Shown piece after piece: positions 27,282 through 35,917 of a stretch of DNA of 64,000 nucleotides. The stretch comes from Roseiarcus sp036488815 (GTDB lineage Bacteria > Pseudomonadota > Alphaproteobacteria > Rhizobiales > Beijerinckiaceae): the NCBI GenBank assembly GCA_036488815.1, contig DASXGX010000159.1, forward strand, positions 1 through 64,000, written 5' to 3'. Numbering within the stretch: the stretch's first letter is position 1; each line of letters begins with the position of its first letter. The notes beneath the pieces are model-generated. The model did no database searches. It saw nothing but the letters and a program-made list of their open reading frames with translations, and was not told the origin of the DNA. Position numbers and translations under genes: made by a program.

Positions 27282-28374
27282 CGCGCCAGGCGACGCTTCT
27301 GAGGACTCGCGTGACGTGAAGCGCATCCGCGGCGGCGGCGAGTTCAACTTGTTTCAGCACATTGGCGCCGAAGCGCGGCGCGCAACCGGCGATCGCAGAA
27401 AGCTCCGTCAGGAACGATTGAAGCTGGGGCTTCAATCGTGGCCAGTGAGCATCCCAGCGAGGCGCGAAGTCGTCCAACCCAAGAGGAATAGCGTAGAATA
27501 TGACAGCGGCGATGTCCGAGGCCGATAGCCGCGCGGCGGGAAGAGCCGCCATGCCTCGCACGATGCCTTGAGGCGATTGCCTGCGCGCGATCGCGACGGC
27601 CGCCAACCAGCTTGCGAAGCGATAGGCCGCCGCCGGGTATTCCGCTCGGGGAGCGCCATCGGCGTAAGCGGGATGCGGCCTCGGCACGCGGGGATCCCGA
27701 CTGTGACCGCGGTCGATGATGGTCAGACCGTTACGAAGCTGCTGCTCATACCAAGTGCTGAGCGACGATTCCGTTAGGCGATAGAAAGCCACCAGCGCGT
27801 GGACGCCTTTGCAGCGGGCGCCCGAGCGAGCGACGCGTTGCCAAAGGTCCCAGTCCTCGCAGCCGATCAAGGTTTCGTCGAAGCCGCCTATCTCGTGAAA
27901 AAACGCACTCCTGAGCAGGCACGAATGGATCATGAACGCGTTCGACGAGGCGAGGCGGTGGAACAAGTCGCCGCGTGGAAGGGGAACCTGCGAACGCTTC
28001 TGAACGCGGTCGCCCCACACGCGGACCCCGACGCCGTGGACGAGATCGGCGTCCTTCTGGGCTCGCAACAGGGACATCAGCGCCTCGCGAGCGAGCCAGT
28101 CGTCGCTGTCGAGAAAAAGCAGCCAATCCGATCGGGCCTTCGCCGCGCCCGTGTTGCGTGCGGCCGCCGGCCCGCGCTGCCGGCCAAGCAAAACCGTCAG
28201 TCGCGGATCCTCCGCCGCAAGGTTCTGGAGAACCTTCGGCGTGGCGTCGGTCGAGCCGTCGTCGACGAGAATGGCCTCCCAATCTACGAAAGATTGCGCT
28301 CGCACCGAAGCCACCGCTTCCAACACGAGGATCGGCCGATTGTGAACAGGAATAATGATGGAAACACGCGGCAT
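27229..28374 (-). CDS. Glycosyltransferase family 2
   Basis: This 381-residue enzyme shows the full family 2 N-terminus: SIIIPVHNRPILVLEAVASV, AILVDDGSTDATPKVL, GPAAARNTGAAKARSDWLLFLDSDDWL with the DxD site, and EIGGFDETLIGCEDWDLWQRVAR. The C-terminal 150 residues are a less conserved alpha-helical extension. It converges with and overlaps the deacetylase gene by 53 bp. It is the outermost glycosyltransferase of the first locus on this side. Confidence 0.87.
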   Translation of the reverse strand: MPRVSIIIPVHNRPILVLEAVASVRAQSFVDWEAILVDDGSTDATPKVLQNLAAEDPRLTVLLGRQRGPAAARNTGAAKARSDWLLFLDSDDWLAREALMSLLRAQKDADLVHGVGVRVWGDRVQKRSQVPLPRGDLFHRLASSNAFMIHSCLLRSAFFHEIGGFDETLIGCEDWDLWQRVARSGARCKGVHALVAFYRLTESSLSTWYEQQLRNGLTIIDRGHSRDPRVPRPHPAYADGAPRAEYPAAAYRFASWLAAVAIARRQSPQGIVRGMAALPAARLSASDIAAVIFYAIPLGLDDFAPRWDAHWPRLKPQLQSFLTELSAIAGCAPRFGANVLKQVELAAAADALHVTRVLRSVAWRVIHRYRRGALSRWGSSG

Positions 28375-28581
28375 GATGTTTCACGCGCTGGCGCCCTTAA
28401 GCATATCTGACGAGGGCTCTAAAGTATCCCCCCGTTTGGGGTATTAACCTTCGCCGCCGAAACTTTCAGGATCGTCTTCAAGCGAGCGCTTCGCGCCGAC
28501 TTCGTTTGCATATTGCGTCTCCCCTTGCAGCGCAACGTTAGGAACGGCAGCAACTCTCGTCAATTGACTAATCAAGGCGGA

Positions 28582-28610
28582 TTGACAGCGTAGAGTATTC
28601 AGAATCAAAT
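28582..28610 (+). promoter_or_regulatory. Candidate sigma70-type promoter upstream of the DUF1311 gene
   Basis: A perfect -35 TTGACA (28582-28587) is followed after 17 bp by TCAAAT (28605-28610), four of six matches to the -10 consensus. The surrounding 270 bp between the glycosyltransferase gene and the secreted-protein gene are otherwise without features. The chosen start of the gene (28650) lies 40 bp downstream. Confidence 0.4.
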
Positions 28611-28649
28611 CTGATGGATCGATGGCCGCAATCCGAAAGGCGACCTGCG

Positions 28650-29153
28650 ATGGCTGCTCGATTTCAACTCTTTCTCGTCGTCGCCTTATTGAACTCCCTG
28701 CTTGCCGTGGCGACGCCCGGTTTCGCCGCCATTGGCGGGCAGCCCAACCCCGCGGACGTGCAGGCCATCGACGCTTGCGTCGGCGACGCGATGACGGCCA
28801 AGTCCGATCCTGGAGCGTGCATCGGCGCCGTCTCGGGCCCCTGCCTCAAGTCGGCGTCGACGACCGCCGCCATGGTGCAATGCAACAACCGCGAGTTTCT
28901 CGTCTGGCAAGCCGCTCTCAACCGCGATTCCGCGCGGCTCATGGCGCGACTGACCGACGATCATGCCAAGCAGATGTTGCGCGAGGTCCAACGCGCCTTC
29001 TTCGTCTACCAACTGCAGCAATGCACCTTCGAACGGACAGCGCATAAGGACGCGCCGCCAGCGCTGGTCGCGGCCGCGCGATGCCAAGCCAGGGCGAGCG
29101 CGCGCTACGATCTGTGGCTCATCGAGCAGATCAACGCTTTCGCTCCGCCGTAA
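28650..29153 (+). CDS. Small secreted protein with a DUF1311/LprI-like domain
   Basis: This 167-residue protein has a signal peptide (residues about 1-25, ending PGFAA) followed by a cysteine-containing helical domain. The pattern of paired cysteines (IDACVGDAM, GACIGAVSGPCLK, VQCNNREFLVWQAALNRDSARLM, LQQCTFERTA, AARCQARAS) resembles the LprI lysozyme-inhibitor N-terminal domain (DUF1311). The start is set at ATG 28650 because it begins the signal peptide; ATG 28614 adds 12 unlikely residues. It lies between the exopolysaccharide locus and the LacI gene and converges with the latter. Its function is unknown. Confidence 0.75.
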   Translation: MAARFQLFLVVALLNSLLAVATPGFAAIGGQPNPADVQAIDACVGDAMTAKSDPGACIGAVSGPCLKSASTTAAMVQCNNREFLVWQAALNRDSARLMARLTDDHAKQMLREVQRAFFVYQLQQCTFERTAHKDAPPALVAAARCQARASARYDLWLIEQINAFAPP

Positions 29154-29180
29154 GCGCCGAGCGCATCCGATACGCCCGGT

Positions 29181-30323
29181 TCATTCTGTTTTGGGAAACG
29201 CCTGCCCCTTTGGCCTAGCGCGGCTTCCCACGGCTGCAGTTGCGCGCAGGGGCGCGGTCGAAGCTCGCAAAATCAGTTCGGGCGCCGTGCGTATCTGGGC
29301 CGGCGGCAAATCCGGCTGAGCGATGCGCTCCAGCAGCAGGCGCGCGCCCTCCCGACCGATCAGATCGTGGCAAATGCGGATCGTGGTCAGCGGCGGCTCC
29401 ACCATGTCCACCAGCGGCATGTCGTTATGGCCGGTGACGGATACGTCCGCTGGACAGCGGAGCCGGCGCGCCGCGAGCGCGCGCATCGCCCCGAGCGCGA
29501 GCAGATCATTCGCCGCGGCGATCGCCGTCAGGCTCCGATCGGCCAGCAGCCGATCGGCGGCCGCTTCGCCAGCCTCGCGGGAATAAGCTCCAGCGGCGAC
29601 CATAGGCCCCGGCTCCAGCCCCGCCTCCATCATCGCCTCGCGAAACCCCTCCGCGCGCAGCGCGCCGGTCGAGACGTCCTGCGGTCCGGCGAGATGACCG
29701 ATCCGGCGATGTCCTAGGCTCGCCAAATGCAGCACGGCGAGGCGCATCCCCTGGCGATCGTCCGGCGTCACCGCGGAGAGGCGCCCGTCCGGATCGGCGC
29801 GGTTGACGAGAACTGTGGGAAGGCCGAGTTCGACGCAACGCGCGAGCACCCGATCCCGCCGATGCGCCGTCGCCAGGATCAGTCCCTCCGCGCGGCGGCT
29901 CACGAGACTTTCGACCAATTCCAACGCGCCGACGTCATTGGCGGCGTTGGCCACCAGCACGCCGTAGTGATCCTTCGCCAGCGCCGCCTCCACCCCCGCT
30001 AGAATTGGCGCGAACACGGGGTTGGCCAAGTCCGGCACAAGCACTCCGACAAGTCGCGTCCGGCTGTTGCGCAGCGAGGCCGCAATGAGATCGCGCCGAT
30101 AGCCGAGGCTCGCCGCAGTTTCGGCGATGCGAGCGACGACGTCCGGCGAGATCAAGTCGGCTGTTTCGGGATTGAGCGCTCGCGACGCGGTCGAGCGATG
30201 GACGCCTGCCGCGTCCGCCACCTGCTGCAACGTCGCGCCACGGGACGCCGGCCGGGTGGAGACCTTGGCCTGCTTCGGCGGCGTTGGCGGCGAAACCGAG
30301 TCGGACATTGCAGCCATATACAA
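29181..30323 (-). CDS. LacI family transcriptional regulator
   Basis: This protein of up to 380 residues has an N-terminal LacI helix-turn-helix (ATLQQVADAAGVHRSTASRALNP, about residues 30-52) and a periplasmic-binding-like effector domain (LVGVLVPDLANPVFAPILAGVE). Three in-frame ATGs (30323, 30317, 30308) are possible; the last two give a shorter unconserved tail. It is divergent from the dioxygenase operon, and the 150 bp between them hold three copies of a palindromic operator, so it is almost certainly the operon's local regulator and probably autoregulated. The effector is likely a pathway substrate or intermediate. Confidence 0.93.
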   Translation of the reverse strand: MYMAAMSDSVSPPTPPKQAKVSTRPASRGATLQQVADAAGVHRSTASRALNPETADLISPDVVARIAETAASLGYRRDLIAASLRNSRTRLVGVLVPDLANPVFAPILAGVEAALAKDHYGVLVANAANDVGALELVESLVSRRAEGLILATAHRRDRVLARCVELGLPTVLVNRADPDGRLSAVTPDDRQGMRLAVLHLASLGHRRIGHLAGPQDVSTGALRAEGFREAMMEAGLEPGPMVAAGAYSREAGEAAADRLLADRSLTAIAAANDLLALGAMRALAARRLRCPADVSVTGHNDMPLVDMVEPPLTTIRICHDLIGREGARLLLERIAQPDLPPAQIRTAPELILRASTAPLRATAAVGSRARPKGQAFPKTE

Positions 30324-30338
30324 TTTCTATTGGAATTC

Positions 30339-30352
30339 TGCAATCGGTTGCA
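30339..30352. promoter_or_regulatory. LacI-type operator O1 (TGCAATCGGTTGCA)
   Basis: This is the first of three copies of the palindromic consensus TGCAANCGNTTGCA. It lies 16 bp before the first possible start codon of the lacI-family gene, in position for autoregulation. The central CG and the TTGCA arms match the general form of LacI/GalR operators. Confidence 0.75.
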
Positions 30353-30399
30353 CCGACAAGAAAGCGCTGCTCGAATTTTGGGCGCCATGCCCATTTTGG

Positions 30400-30428
30400 T
30401 TGACGCGTGCAATCGGTTGCAGTATTTC
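30400..30428 (+). promoter_or_regulatory. Candidate promoter of the dioxygenase operon
   Basis: TTGACG (30400-30405) is followed after exactly 17 bp by TATTTC (30423-30428). The 17-bp spacer contains operator O2 almost exactly, so bound LacI-type protein would exclude RNA polymerase. The -35 matches five of six consensus bases, the -10 only three. Confidence 0.55.
30408..30421. promoter_or_regulatory. LacI-type operator O2 (TGCAATCGGTTGCA)
   Basis: This copy is identical to O1 and lies between the -35 and -10 elements of the operon promoter. Its centre is 69 bp from that of O1 and 34 bp from that of O3. Confidence 0.8.
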
Positions 30429-30441
30429 GTCGTTTAACTCA

Positions 30442-30455
30442 TGCAACCGATTGCA
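30442..30455. promoter_or_regulatory. LacI-type operator O3 (TGCAACCGATTGCA)
   Basis: This is the reverse complement of O1/O2 and lies just downstream of the predicted transcription start, 19 bp before the dioxygenase ATG. Its spacing from O2 (34 bp, about three helical turns) places both on the same DNA face, which suits cooperative binding or looping. Confidence 0.8.
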
Positions 30456-30474
30456 CGCCCGCCAGGAGAACCCC

Positions 30475-31416
30475 ATGAGCGCGCCCACATCGCCCCCGCC
30501 GACCGAACTGCCGAACTATGGCGTCATCGACAGCGCGGAAGGCGTCACCGACGTCGTACTCCGCGCGATGGCTGGCGCTCCCAACGACAGGCTGCGCGAA
30601 GTGATGGGCGCCTTCGTGCGTCATCTCCACGCCTTCGCGCGCAAGGTCAAACTGACCGAGGACGAATACGATATTGCGGTCGACTTCCTTAACCGGATCG
30701 GCAAAGCGACCAACGACGAGCACAACGAAGGCATTCTCATCGCGGATGTCCTCGGATTTTCGACCCTGGTCTGCCTGCTGAGCAACGGGGTGTCGGGAGC
30801 GACGGAAACGACAGCCGCGCTGCTTGGTCCCTTCTGGCGCGACAATTCGCCCGCCACCGCCAACGGCGAGACGATTCTGCGCTCGCCGACGCCCGGCCCC
30901 GCACTGTTCGTGAACTGCCGCGTCGTCGACCCCGAGGGTCAGCCGATCCGCGGCGCCGAGGTCGATATCTGGCACGCTTCGCCGGTCGGCCTTTACGAGA
31001 ACCAGGACCCCGACCAGGCCAACATGAATTTGCGCGGCCGTTTCCTCACCGACGACGAGGGTCGGTTCTACTTCCGCTCGATCAAGCCTGCCGGATATCC
31101 GGTGCCGACCCACGGTCCGAGCGGCGACATTTTGCGCGCCCAGCGTCGCCACCCTTTCCGGCCGGCGCACGTCCATTTCCTCGTGTTCAAAGAGGGATAT
31201 CGCTCCGTCATCACTCAGGTCTTCGTCGACGACGATGAATACCTGAAGAGCGACGCCGTCTTCGGCGTGACGGAGCATCTGATCGGCAAGTACCGTCGTC
31301 ACGATGCGGATGAGACGCCGCCGGCGCCCGACGTTCAAGCCCCCTGGTACACGCTCGAATACACCTTCGTCATGGTTCCCGGGGAAGCCAAGCGGCCGAT
31401 CCCGCCCATCAAGTAG
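30475..31416 (+). CDS. Intradiol ring-cleavage dioxygenase, hydroxyquinol 1,2-dioxygenase-like
   Basis: This 313-residue enzyme opens an ortho-dihydroxylated aromatic ring between the hydroxyls. The N-terminal dioxygenase helical domain (residues about 25-110, LNRIGKATNDEHNEGILIADVLG) marks the catechol/hydroxyquinol group. The four Fe(III) ligands can be placed at Tyr174 (VGLYEN), Tyr208 (AGYPVP), His232 and His234 (RPAHVHF). The NDEH segment and length favour hydroxyquinol over catechol as substrate, giving maleylacetate. The frame is open upstream, but ATG 30475 has AGGAG seven bases before it and follows the operators. It is the first gene of the LacI-controlled operon. Confidence 0.9.
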   Translation: MSAPTSPPPTELPNYGVIDSAEGVTDVVLRAMAGAPNDRLREVMGAFVRHLHAFARKVKLTEDEYDIAVDFLNRIGKATNDEHNEGILIADVLGFSTLVCLLSNGVSGATETTAALLGPFWRDNSPATANGETILRSPTPGPALFVNCRVVDPEGQPIRGAEVDIWHASPVGLYENQDPDQANMNLRGRFLTDDEGRFYFRSIKPAGYPVPTHGPSGDILRAQRRHPFRPAHVHFLVFKEGYRSVITQVFVDDDEYLKSDAVFGVTEHLIGKYRRHDADETPPAPDVQAPWYTLEYTFVMVPGEAKRPIPPIK

Positions 31417-31426
31417 GAGACAGCAA

Positions 31427-32179
31427 ATGCCCCATTCTCTCGAAGGCCGTCTCGCGCTCATCGTCGGCGGCGCCGGCGGCATCGGAACCGAGATCTCGCG
31501 CCTGTTCGCCGGCGCCGGCGCCCGTGTCGTCATCACCCACATGCCAGGCTTGACTGAAACCGCCGCGGCGGTCGTTGCTTCCCTGCCCGGTTCCGGCCAT
31601 GCGGCGCTGCCGGCCGACGTCGCCGTCACGCCATCCTTGCTCGCCCTGCGCCAAGCGGTGCAGGAGCGTTACGGTCAGGCGCTCCATGTCCTCGTCAACG
31701 CCGCGGGCTTCACCAAGCCAGTGCCGCACGCGGATCTCGACGCGCTCAACGACGAGTTGATCGACCGCATGTTCGCGGTCAATTGGCGCGGCCAGTTCGC
31801 GACCATCCGCACCTTCGCGCCGATGCTGAAGGCCTCTGGCGACGGCTTGGTCGTGTCCATCTCTTCGATCGCCGCCAACACCGGCGTCGGCTCATCGATA
31901 GCCTATTGCGCGGCGAAGGCGGGCATCGAAGTGATGACGAAGTCGCTCGGGCGCGCGCTGGCGCCGGAAGTCCGGGTCATGAGCGTGGCGCCGGGCGTGG
32001 TCGACACCGCCTTCGTCCCCGGACGCGGCTCCGACTTCAACACGAAGACGGCCGCATCGACGCCGCTGCGCCGCATCGGCTCCGCTGAGGACATCGCGGA
32101 GGCCGTGCTCGCCTGCGCGACGACGCTGCGCTTCTCTACCGGCTCGACCGTCGTCGTCGACGGCGGCCGTTCGCTCTGA
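31427..32179 (+). CDS. SDR family oxidoreductase
   Basis: This 250-residue classical SDR has GGAGGIG near residues 14-20, VNAAG, the ISSIAAN serine strand and YCAAK. It starts at ATG 31427, with a TAGGAG ribosome site overlapping the dioxygenase stop, and is therefore the second gene of the operon. Residues after beta-2 (THMPG) lack an acidic residue, which leans toward NADPH. It could reduce a keto intermediate such as maleylacetate or oxidise an alcohol-bearing substrate. The choice cannot be made from sequence. Confidence 0.9.
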   Translation: MPHSLEGRLALIVGGAGGIGTEISRLFAGAGARVVITHMPGLTETAAAVVASLPGSGHAALPADVAVTPSLLALRQAVQERYGQALHVLVNAAGFTKPVPHADLDALNDELIDRMFAVNWRGQFATIRTFAPMLKASGDGLVVSISSIAANTGVGSSIAYCAAKAGIEVMTKSLGRALAPEVRVMSVAPGVVDTAFVPGRGSDFNTKTAASTPLRRIGSAEDIAEAVLACATTLRFSTGSTVVVDGGRSL

Positions 32180-32186
32180 GGCTCCG

Positions 32187-33083
32187 ATGCGCGAACCCCT
32201 GCCCCGCATCTTCATCACCGCCGCCGTCACCGGCAATCTGACGACGCCGGACCAGACGCCGCATTTGCCGATCACGCCCGCGCAGATCGCCGACTCGTGC
32301 CTCGAGGCGGCCGAGGCCGGCGCCGCCATCGCGCACATCCACGTGCGTGATCCTGCGACCGGTCGCCCTTCGATGGAGCTCGATCTCTACCGCGAGGTCG
32401 TCGAACGCATCCGCGACGGCAATAAGGATCTGATCCTCAACCTTACGACCGGCCCCGGCGGACGCTTTGTTCCCTCGAAGGACGATCCGGCAGTTGCAGG
32501 TCCCGGCACCACCCTCATGCGCCCTGAGGCGCGCGTCGAGCATATCGCGGCGCTGCGACCGGACATCTGCACGCTCGACCTCAATACGATGAACTCGGGC
32601 GGACAGGTCGTCATCAACACGCCGGAGAATGTGCGGCGCATGGCCCGCGTCATCCGCGAAGCGGGCGTGAAGCCGGAGATCGAATTGTTCGACTCCGGCG
32701 ACATCGCGCTGCTGCACGATCTGATCGCCGACGGTTCGCTGGAGCCGGCGCCGCTCTGCTCCTTCGTTCTCGGCGTGCGCTACGGCTTCCAGCCCTCCCC
32801 GGAGACGGTGATTTACGCACGCAACCTGCTGCCCGTAGGCGCCGCCTTCACCGCGATCGGCATCGGCCGCCACGCCTTCACCACAGCGGCGCAAAGCTAC
32901 CTCGCCGGCGGCAATGTGCGCGTCGGCATCGAGGACGCCGTCTATATCTCGAGGGGCGTGCTCGCCCCGAGCAACGCCGCGCTGGTCGTCAAGGTTCGCG
33001 GCATCGTCGAGGCGCTCGGCGCGCAGATCGCCACCGCCGCCGAGACGCGCGACATCCTCGGCCTGCCCACGCGCGCCGCTTAA
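32187..33083 (+). CDS. BKACE family beta-keto acid cleavage enzyme (DUF849)
   Basis: This 298-residue TIM-barrel enzyme condenses a beta-keto acid with acetyl-CoA to give acetoacetate and a new acyl-CoA. The zinc site HIHVRD (His50, His52 region) and the catalytic acidic residue in RVGIEDAVY are present, as are FITAAVTGN at the N-terminus and LNLTTGPGG. The usual length is about 300. Family members act on 3-keto-5-aminohexanoate, 3-oxoadipate, dehydrocarnitine and others. After a hydroxyquinol-like dioxygenase, 3-oxoadipate (giving succinyl-CoA) is an attractive substrate, though this is inference. Confidence 0.92.
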   Translation: MREPLPRIFITAAVTGNLTTPDQTPHLPITPAQIADSCLEAAEAGAAIAHIHVRDPATGRPSMELDLYREVVERIRDGNKDLILNLTTGPGGRFVPSKDDPAVAGPGTTLMRPEARVEHIAALRPDICTLDLNTMNSGGQVVINTPENVRRMARVIREAGVKPEIELFDSGDIALLHDLIADGSLEPAPLCSFVLGVRYGFQPSPETVIYARNLLPVGAAFTAIGIGRHAFTTAAQSYLAGGNVRVGIEDAVYISRGVLAPSNAALVVKVRGIVEALGAQIATAAETRDILGLPTRAA

Positions 33084-33112
33084 TTTCTTTCCCGTCACCA
33101 GGAGACTCTCTA

Positions 33113-34120
33113 ATGGCCAATTCCACCCACAGCGCCGCCATCCGCGTCGAGGCGAAAGCCGAAAACGCCGATGCGCTCGCCGCCACCGTGCGCCTCGTCG
33201 AATCCGATGCGCCGAAGGCGCCGGAAGGCTCCGCTGTCGTCGCGATCCGCAGCGCGGGCGTCAATCCGAGCGACGTCAAGGCGGTGCTCGGCGCCATGCC
33301 TCACGCCGTCTGGCCGCGCACGCCGGGCCGCGACTACGCCGGCGTCGTCGTCGAAGGCCCGAAGGATCTCATCGGCAAAGAGGTATGGGGCTCCGGCGGC
33401 GACCTCGGCGTTCGCCGCGACGGCTCGCACGCCAAGCATCTCGTGATCCCGGTGGCGAACCTGCGGGAGAAGCCGACCTCGATCTCGCTCGCCGAGGCCG
33501 GCGCGATCGGCGTGCCCTTCGTCACCGCCTTCACCGGATTGCGCGAGGCCGGCTCCGTCAAGAAGGATGACGTTGTCCTGGTGCTCGGCGCGAACGGCAA
33601 GGTTGGCCAAGCCACGATCCAACTCGCCACCGCCGCCGGCGCGCGGGTTTTCGGCGTCGAGCGCACGGCCGACGCCTATCGCGGCCACGCCAACGGCGAG
33701 GTCACAATGCTGGGCGCCTCCGAGGGCGACATCGCCGAGCGCGTCCGCAAGGCGACCAACGGCCACGGCGCCGACATCGTCTTCAACACCGTCGGCAGCC
33801 CCTATTTCGAGGCGGCCAACCGCGCGATGGCGATGCGCGGACGGCAGATCTTCATCTCCACGATCGAGCGTTCGGTCCCGTTCGACATCTTCGCCTTCTA
33901 CCGCGGCCAGCACCGCTACATCGGCGTCGATACGCTCGCGTTGGACAGCGCGGACGGAGCCGCCGTGCTGGAGGCGCTGCGCCCGAGCTTCGAAACGCGC
34001 AAGCTGCGGCCGTTCCCGGTGCTTCCCGCCTACGTCTACCCACTCGCCCGGGCGGCGGAGGCCTACAAGGCAGTGCTCGCCGGAGCGCCTGAACGCGTCG
34101 TGATCGATCCGACGGCGTAA
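33113..34120 (+). CDS. MDR superfamily NADPH:quinone reductase-like oxidoreductase
   Basis: This 335-residue medium-chain reductase has a GroES-like N-terminal half (SAGVNPSDVKAVLG, PGRDYAGVVVEG) and the cofactor fold VLVLGANGKVGQATIQLATAAGARVFGVER. The structural and catalytic zinc cysteines of alcohol dehydrogenases are absent, so it belongs to the zinc-free quinone-reductase group. It lies 29 bp after the BKACE gene with its own AGGAGA ribosome site. In the proposed pathway it is a candidate for reducing the double bond of maleylacetate, replacing the iron-dependent maleylacetate reductase that is absent here. Confidence 0.87.
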   Translation: MANSTHSAAIRVEAKAENADALAATVRLVESDAPKAPEGSAVVAIRSAGVNPSDVKAVLGAMPHAVWPRTPGRDYAGVVVEGPKDLIGKEVWGSGGDLGVRRDGSHAKHLVIPVANLREKPTSISLAEAGAIGVPFVTAFTGLREAGSVKKDDVVLVLGANGKVGQATIQLATAAGARVFGVERTADAYRGHANGEVTMLGASEGDIAERVRKATNGHGADIVFNTVGSPYFEAANRAMAMRGRQIFISTIERSVPFDIFAFYRGQHRYIGVDTLALDSADGAAVLEALRPSFETRKLRPFPVLPAYVYPLARAAEAYKAVLAGAPERVVIDPTA

Positions 34121-34131
34121 GGCGAGCCGCC

Positions 34132-34548
34132 ATGCACATCACCCGACTGGACCGGGCGCCCGCCTACCAATCGCCCGGTCACGACATGATGCGGATGTTG
34201 CGCCTGCAAGGCCGTGAGTCCGGTCCCTCGGACCAGCTCTGGCTCGGGCTCTCCTATCTGCTGCCCGGCGGCGGTACGACGCTCGAGGCCTCCGGCATCG
34301 AAAAGATGTACGTGGTCCTCGACGGCGAGGTCGTCGTCTCGAACGGCGCCGAGGAGGCGACGCTCCGCGCCTGGGATTCGTGCCGGATCGCGCCGGGCGA
34401 ACCACGCCGCCTCTCCAACAAATCCAACCGGCCGGCCGCGATTCTGCTGGCGATGCCGTTGGAGCCGCCGGCGCTGAAGACGGCGCCCGGCAGCCAATCC
34501 GGGGCCAACGACGCCTCGACGCGATCGGGAAAGGAAGCGGCTCCATGA
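34132..34548 (+). CDS. Cupin domain protein, metal-binding histidines not evident
   Basis: This 138-residue single-domain cupin shows GGGTTLEASGIEKMYVVLDGEVVVSNG and a second motif APGEPRRLSNKSNRPA. The first motif lacks the HxH pair that normally binds metal, so a metal-dependent reaction in the classical site is doubtful. It lies 11 bp after the reductase gene and overlaps the first amidohydrolase gene by 4 bp (ATGA). It could act as an isomerase, an effector-binding protein or an accessory protein. Confidence 0.8.
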   Translation: MHITRLDRAPAYQSPGHDMMRMLRLQGRESGPSDQLWLGLSYLLPGGGTTLEASGIEKMYVVLDGEVVVSNGAEEATLRAWDSCRIAPGEPRRLSNKSNRPAAILLAMPLEPPALKTAPGSQSGANDASTRSGKEAAP

Positions 34549-35903
34549 GCGTAATTCTAATCAAGGACGCCGTCGTCCTGACGATGCGAGGCGGCGCGGA
34601 AGACGTCATCCAAGGCGACCTCCTCATCCGCAATCAAATCATCGAAGGCGTCGGCGGCTCGCTGACGGCCGCGGAGGGCGCGGAGGTCGTCGACGGGCGC
34701 AATTTCATCGTCATCCCCGGCCTCATCAACGCGCATATGCACACGTGGCAGACCGCGCTGCGATCGCTGGCGTCGAACTGGACGCTTCCAGAGTATATGC
34801 GGTGGATCCATGCGGGGCTCGCGACCCACTTCCGGCCGAGAGACATCCATGTCGCGACGCTGGTCGGCGCGCTGAACCAAATCGACAACGGGACCACCAC
34901 CCTCGTCGATTGGTGCCACAACAATCCGACTCCGGACCACACCAACGCGGCGGTCGCCGCTTTGCGCAGCGCCGGCATCCGGGCGATGTTCATGCATGGC
35001 TCGCCCAAGCCCGACCCCAAGCCGGGGCAGCCGCCCTTCTGGGAAGTGCCTCATCCACGCGAAGAGGTCATCCGCCTGCGCGAAGAATTGGCCGACGCGG
35101 AGTTGCTCTCGCTGGGCCTCGCCATCCTCGGACCGCATTACTCGACCCTCGACGTCACGCTCAAGGATTTCCGCCTCGCCCAGGAGTTCGGCCTCATCGC
35201 GTCGATGCACCAGGGCGGCGGGACGCCACGCAGCCCCGACGGCTGGATGCGCCTCGAGGCCGAAGGCCTGCTCAACCGGTTCGTCAACATCGTGCACGGC
35301 AACGATCTCAGCGACGAGCAGTTGCAACGCTTCGTCGCCCGCGACGTGCGCTTCACGGCCGCGCCGGAATCCGAGATGATCTGCGGCCACGGGCACCCGA
35401 TCATCGGCCGCCTGCGCGATCTCGGCGTCGCGCCCTCGCTCGGCTCGGATATCGAAACCGGCCATTCCAGCGACATGCTGGCCTCGGCGCGCATCGCGCT
35501 CAGTCATCAGCGCGCGCTGGACAATCTCGAGGCGAAGCGGCGCGGCGAATTCGGCGGCAAGAGCCGCTTGCGCACCCGCGACGCGCTCGCCTGGGTCACG
35601 GTCGAGGGCGCGCGCATGCTCGGTCAGGAGGACCGCATCGGCGCCATCGCGCTCGGAAAGCAGGCCGACCTCGTGATGCTGCGCGCGGACGCGCTGAACA
35701 TGCAGCCCATCCACGACGCGATCTCGGCCGTGGTCATGCAATCCAATCCATCGAACATCGATTCCGTGATGATCGCGGGCAAATGGCGCAAGCGGCGCGG
35801 GCGGCTAATCTCGGAGGATCTCAAACCGCTCATCGAAGAACTCGGCGAGTCTGGTCGCAGAATCAGTCGCGACGTCGGGCTGCAGCCCGATGATCTCACC
35901 TAA
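34545..35903 (+). CDS. Amidohydrolase, ATZ/TRZ-SsnA-like deaminase family
   Basis: This 452-residue metal-dependent hydrolase of the cytosine/guanine-deaminase branch has the beta-1 metal motif NAHMHTWQ, a third His in ASMHQGG, another in IVHGND and the catalytic Asp in LGSDIETGHSSDM. This set is usual for one-metal deaminases and dechlorinases of the AtzA/TrzN/SsnA type. The start ATG 34545 overlaps the cupin stop. The family removes amino or chloro groups from N-heterocycles or aminated rings. Two such enzymes in one operon suggest two hydrolytic steps or two related substrates. Confidence 0.9.
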   Translation: MSVILIKDAVVLTMRGGAEDVIQGDLLIRNQIIEGVGGSLTAAEGAEVVDGRNFIVIPGLINAHMHTWQTALRSLASNWTLPEYMRWIHAGLATHFRPRDIHVATLVGALNQIDNGTTTLVDWCHNNPTPDHTNAAVAALRSAGIRAMFMHGSPKPDPKPGQPPFWEVPHPREEVIRLREELADAELLSLGLAILGPHYSTLDVTLKDFRLAQEFGLIASMHQGGGTPRSPDGWMRLEAEGLLNRFVNIVHGNDLSDEQLQRFVARDVRFTAAPESEMICGHGHPIIGRLRDLGVAPSLGSDIETGHSSDMLASARIALSHQRALDNLEAKRRGEFGGKSRLRTRDALAWVTVEGARMLGQEDRIGAIALGKQADLVMLRADALNMQPIHDAISAVVMQSNPSNIDSVMIAGKWRKRRGRLISEDLKPLIEELGESGRRISRDVGLQPDDLT

Positions 35904-35917
35904 GGGAGGAGCCTGAA

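Noticed and set aside
28420..28445. C-run/G-run stretch (CCCCCCGTTTGGGG) as a terminator
   Set aside because: Only four to six base pairs can form and there is no T-run; the flanking bases do not pair.
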